Origin: Candidatus Omnitrophota bacterium
GTDB lineage: Bacteria; Omnitrophota; Koll11; Duberdicusellales; 4484-171
Direction: 5' to 3'
Assembly: GCA_021735115.1 (NCBI GenBank)
Contig: JAIPHQ010000048.1
Location: 1 to 6,147, forward strand
DNA: 6,147 bases
Positions within the stretch are counted from its first letter, which is position 1, and the number at the start of each line of letters is the position of its first letter. Under the pieces are notes generated by a model. It saw nothing but the letters and a program-made list of their open reading frames with translations, had not been told where the DNA came from and searched no databases. The translations under genes and the position numbers were made by a program. Shown here one piece after another: positions 5,228 through 6,147 of the stretch.

Positions 5228-6147
5228 TCAAAAGTAGAGGTCCCTCTCTCCATTTTTTATCCTATCATAAAAATTAATAAATTGCTCGTATATTTTTGGA
5301 TTTTTTATTTTTACTTCTTGAATCTCCTTTTTTATAACTAATTCCCCTGCCCTTTTAGTTGCTGGAGTTGCAAAATCATCAAGCCACTCGCGAAAGGTTA
5401 AAACTGCATTAAGCTTACAAAACTTTCCTTCTTCTCCTTTCTTTAATAAATCCATAATGCATTTACCGGTTCTGCCACAACGATATCCAGCAGTACAAAA
5501 TGAAGTTATAAATCCCATTTCTGAAAACTTTCTAACTATTTCATCTAGGCTCCTTGTATCCCCCAATAAAAACTGCTGCCGGTTACTTTCCTGAGTTTGA
5601 GTAATTTTACTATAGCCACCAATTCCAATCCGAGAAGAAGCATCAGTTTGAGTAACCCCCAAACATAAAGAATTTTCTCTAATTTCAGGAGTTTCTCTAG
5701 CAGTAATGATCATTCCCGTGTAAGGAACTGCTAATCTAATAATAGTAATTAATTTTTTAAAATCCTGATCATTAACTTTAAATTTCGAATCCTGAGTATA
5801 GGGTGAATTATCAGCCGGCTCAAGGCGAGGAAATGAAATTGTATGTGGCCCAATTCCGAATTTGCCTTCCAACTCATGAGCATGAGCAACTAATCCCATC
5901 ACTTCAAACTTCCAATCATATAGCCCAAAAAGAGCCCCAATACCAACATCGTCAATGCCTGCTTCAAAAGCTCGATGCATACAATAAAGGCGCCAATCAT
6001 AATTGCCCTTAATTGTACCTTTTGGATGCAGTATTTTATATGTATCAGGATGATAAGTTTCTTGAAAAACTTGGTAGGTTCCTATACCAACCTCATGTAA
6101 CCTTTTTAAATCAGCGATTTTAAAAGGAGATGCATTTATATTTACCC
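5228..6147 (-). CDS. hydG: HydG-family radical SAM tyrosine lyase, C-terminal two thirds, with altered cluster motif
   Basis: The window holds the last 305 codons; the start and the radical SAM CX3CX2C motif lie beyond the right edge. HydG cleaves tyrosine to give CO and cyanide for the [FeFe]-hydrogenase H-cluster. Family landmarks are dense: GIGTYQVFQETYH, YDWRL, GIDDVGIGALFGLYDW, GPHTISFPRLEPA (its His, 5845-5843, probably matches the ligand of the labile iron), RLAVPYTGMI and RSLDEI. C-terminal HydG normally has CX2CX22C, which binds the auxiliary cluster. Here the first Cys (5497-5495) and the last (5419-5417) are present with correct spacing, but the middle one is Gly (GGA, 5488-5486). 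Extra Cys residues lie 3 and 9 positions further on. Length after the barrel is normal and there is no frameshift. It ends in TGA. Alternatives are a HydG paralogue with another product, or a ThiH relative, which is less likely given the HydG-specific segments. No other hydrogenase gene is visible. Confidence 0.85.
   Translation of the reverse strand, partial: VNINASPFKIADLKRLHEVGIGTYQVFQETYHPDTYKILHPKGTIKGNYDWRLYCMHRAFEAGIDDVGIGALFGLYDWKFEVMGLVAHAHELEGKFGIGPHTISFPRLEPADNSPYTQDSKFKVNDQDFKKLITIIRLAVPYTGMIITARETPEIRENSLCLGVTQTDASSRIGIGGYSKITQTQESNRQQFLLGDTRSLDEIVRKFSEMGFITSFCTAGYRCGRTGKCIMDLLKKGEEGKFCKLNAVLTFREWLDDFATPATKRAGELVIKKEIQEVKIKNPKIYEQFINFYDRIKNGERDLYF

Noticed and set aside
2434..5230. 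Alternative genetic code with UGA as an amino acid
   Set aside because: TGA ends both hydG and the DUF3568 gene at the expected lengths, and no reading frame needs read-through.
5090..5341. Plus-strand open frame of 83 codons containing LPAGRQA
   Set aside because: It spans the small gene, the repeat and the end of hydG in antisense. The PAGRQ motif is only the palindrome read in the other direction.
5803..6012. Plus-strand open frame of 69 codons
   Set aside because: It is antisense to the conserved core of hydG.
5228..6147. ThiH rather than HydG
   Set aside because: The GIDDVGIGALFGLYDW, GPHTISFPRLEPA and C-terminal C...GRTG...C segments follow HydG; ThiH lacks the C-terminal cluster motif.

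Overview
The window is AT-rich and densely packed, and every gene I can support lies on the minus strand, so transcription runs from position 6147 towards 1. The proteins suggest an anaerobic, uncultivated Gram-negative (two-membrane) bacterium. The anaerobic hint is a HydG-family maturase. The second membrane is implied by three lipoproteins beside a YdbH/AsmA-like intermembrane bridge protein. A 16-bp CTGCCGGCAG-type palindrome with ACGAAAG-like heptamers, plus a DUF3568 lipoprotein, fits Candidatus Omnitrophota or a similar candidate phylum. That placement is inference from gene content and repeat style. TGA ends two genes (hydG and the DUF3568 gene), so I see no sign of UGA recoding.

In transcription order there are three blocks. 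(1) 6147-4895 holds the last 305 codons of a hydG-type radical SAM gene, a 63-bp spacer made mostly of heptamer repeats and a palindrome, and a small gene of unknown function ending at a hairpin. (2) 4848-2861 starts with a good promoter, followed by an aldo/keto reductase and an NAD-dependent epimerase/dehydratase separated by one base. (3) 2857-192 starts with a second promoter-like sequence and encodes an envelope set: a DUF3568 lipoprotein, a thermonuclease-OB-fold lipoprotein that overlaps it by 4 bp, a short YdbH-like protein, and a lipoprotein that appears to be a YnbE-YdbL fusion. A hairpin and a TATAAT box follow, then the start of a single-chain (alpha2-type) glycyl-tRNA synthetase that runs off the left edge.

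Two points stand out. First, the ydbH-ynbE-ydbL lipid-homeostasis system of E. coli appears here in compact form, in the same gene order: a YdbH of about 300 residues (about 880 in E. coli, from memory) and YnbE fused to YdbL. A hydrophobic stretch at the junction looks like a leftover signal peptide. Second, the HydG homologue has lost the middle cysteine of the C-terminal CX2CX22C motif that holds the auxiliary iron-sulfur cluster (CTAG instead of CTAC). It has gained cysteines 3 and 9 residues further on.
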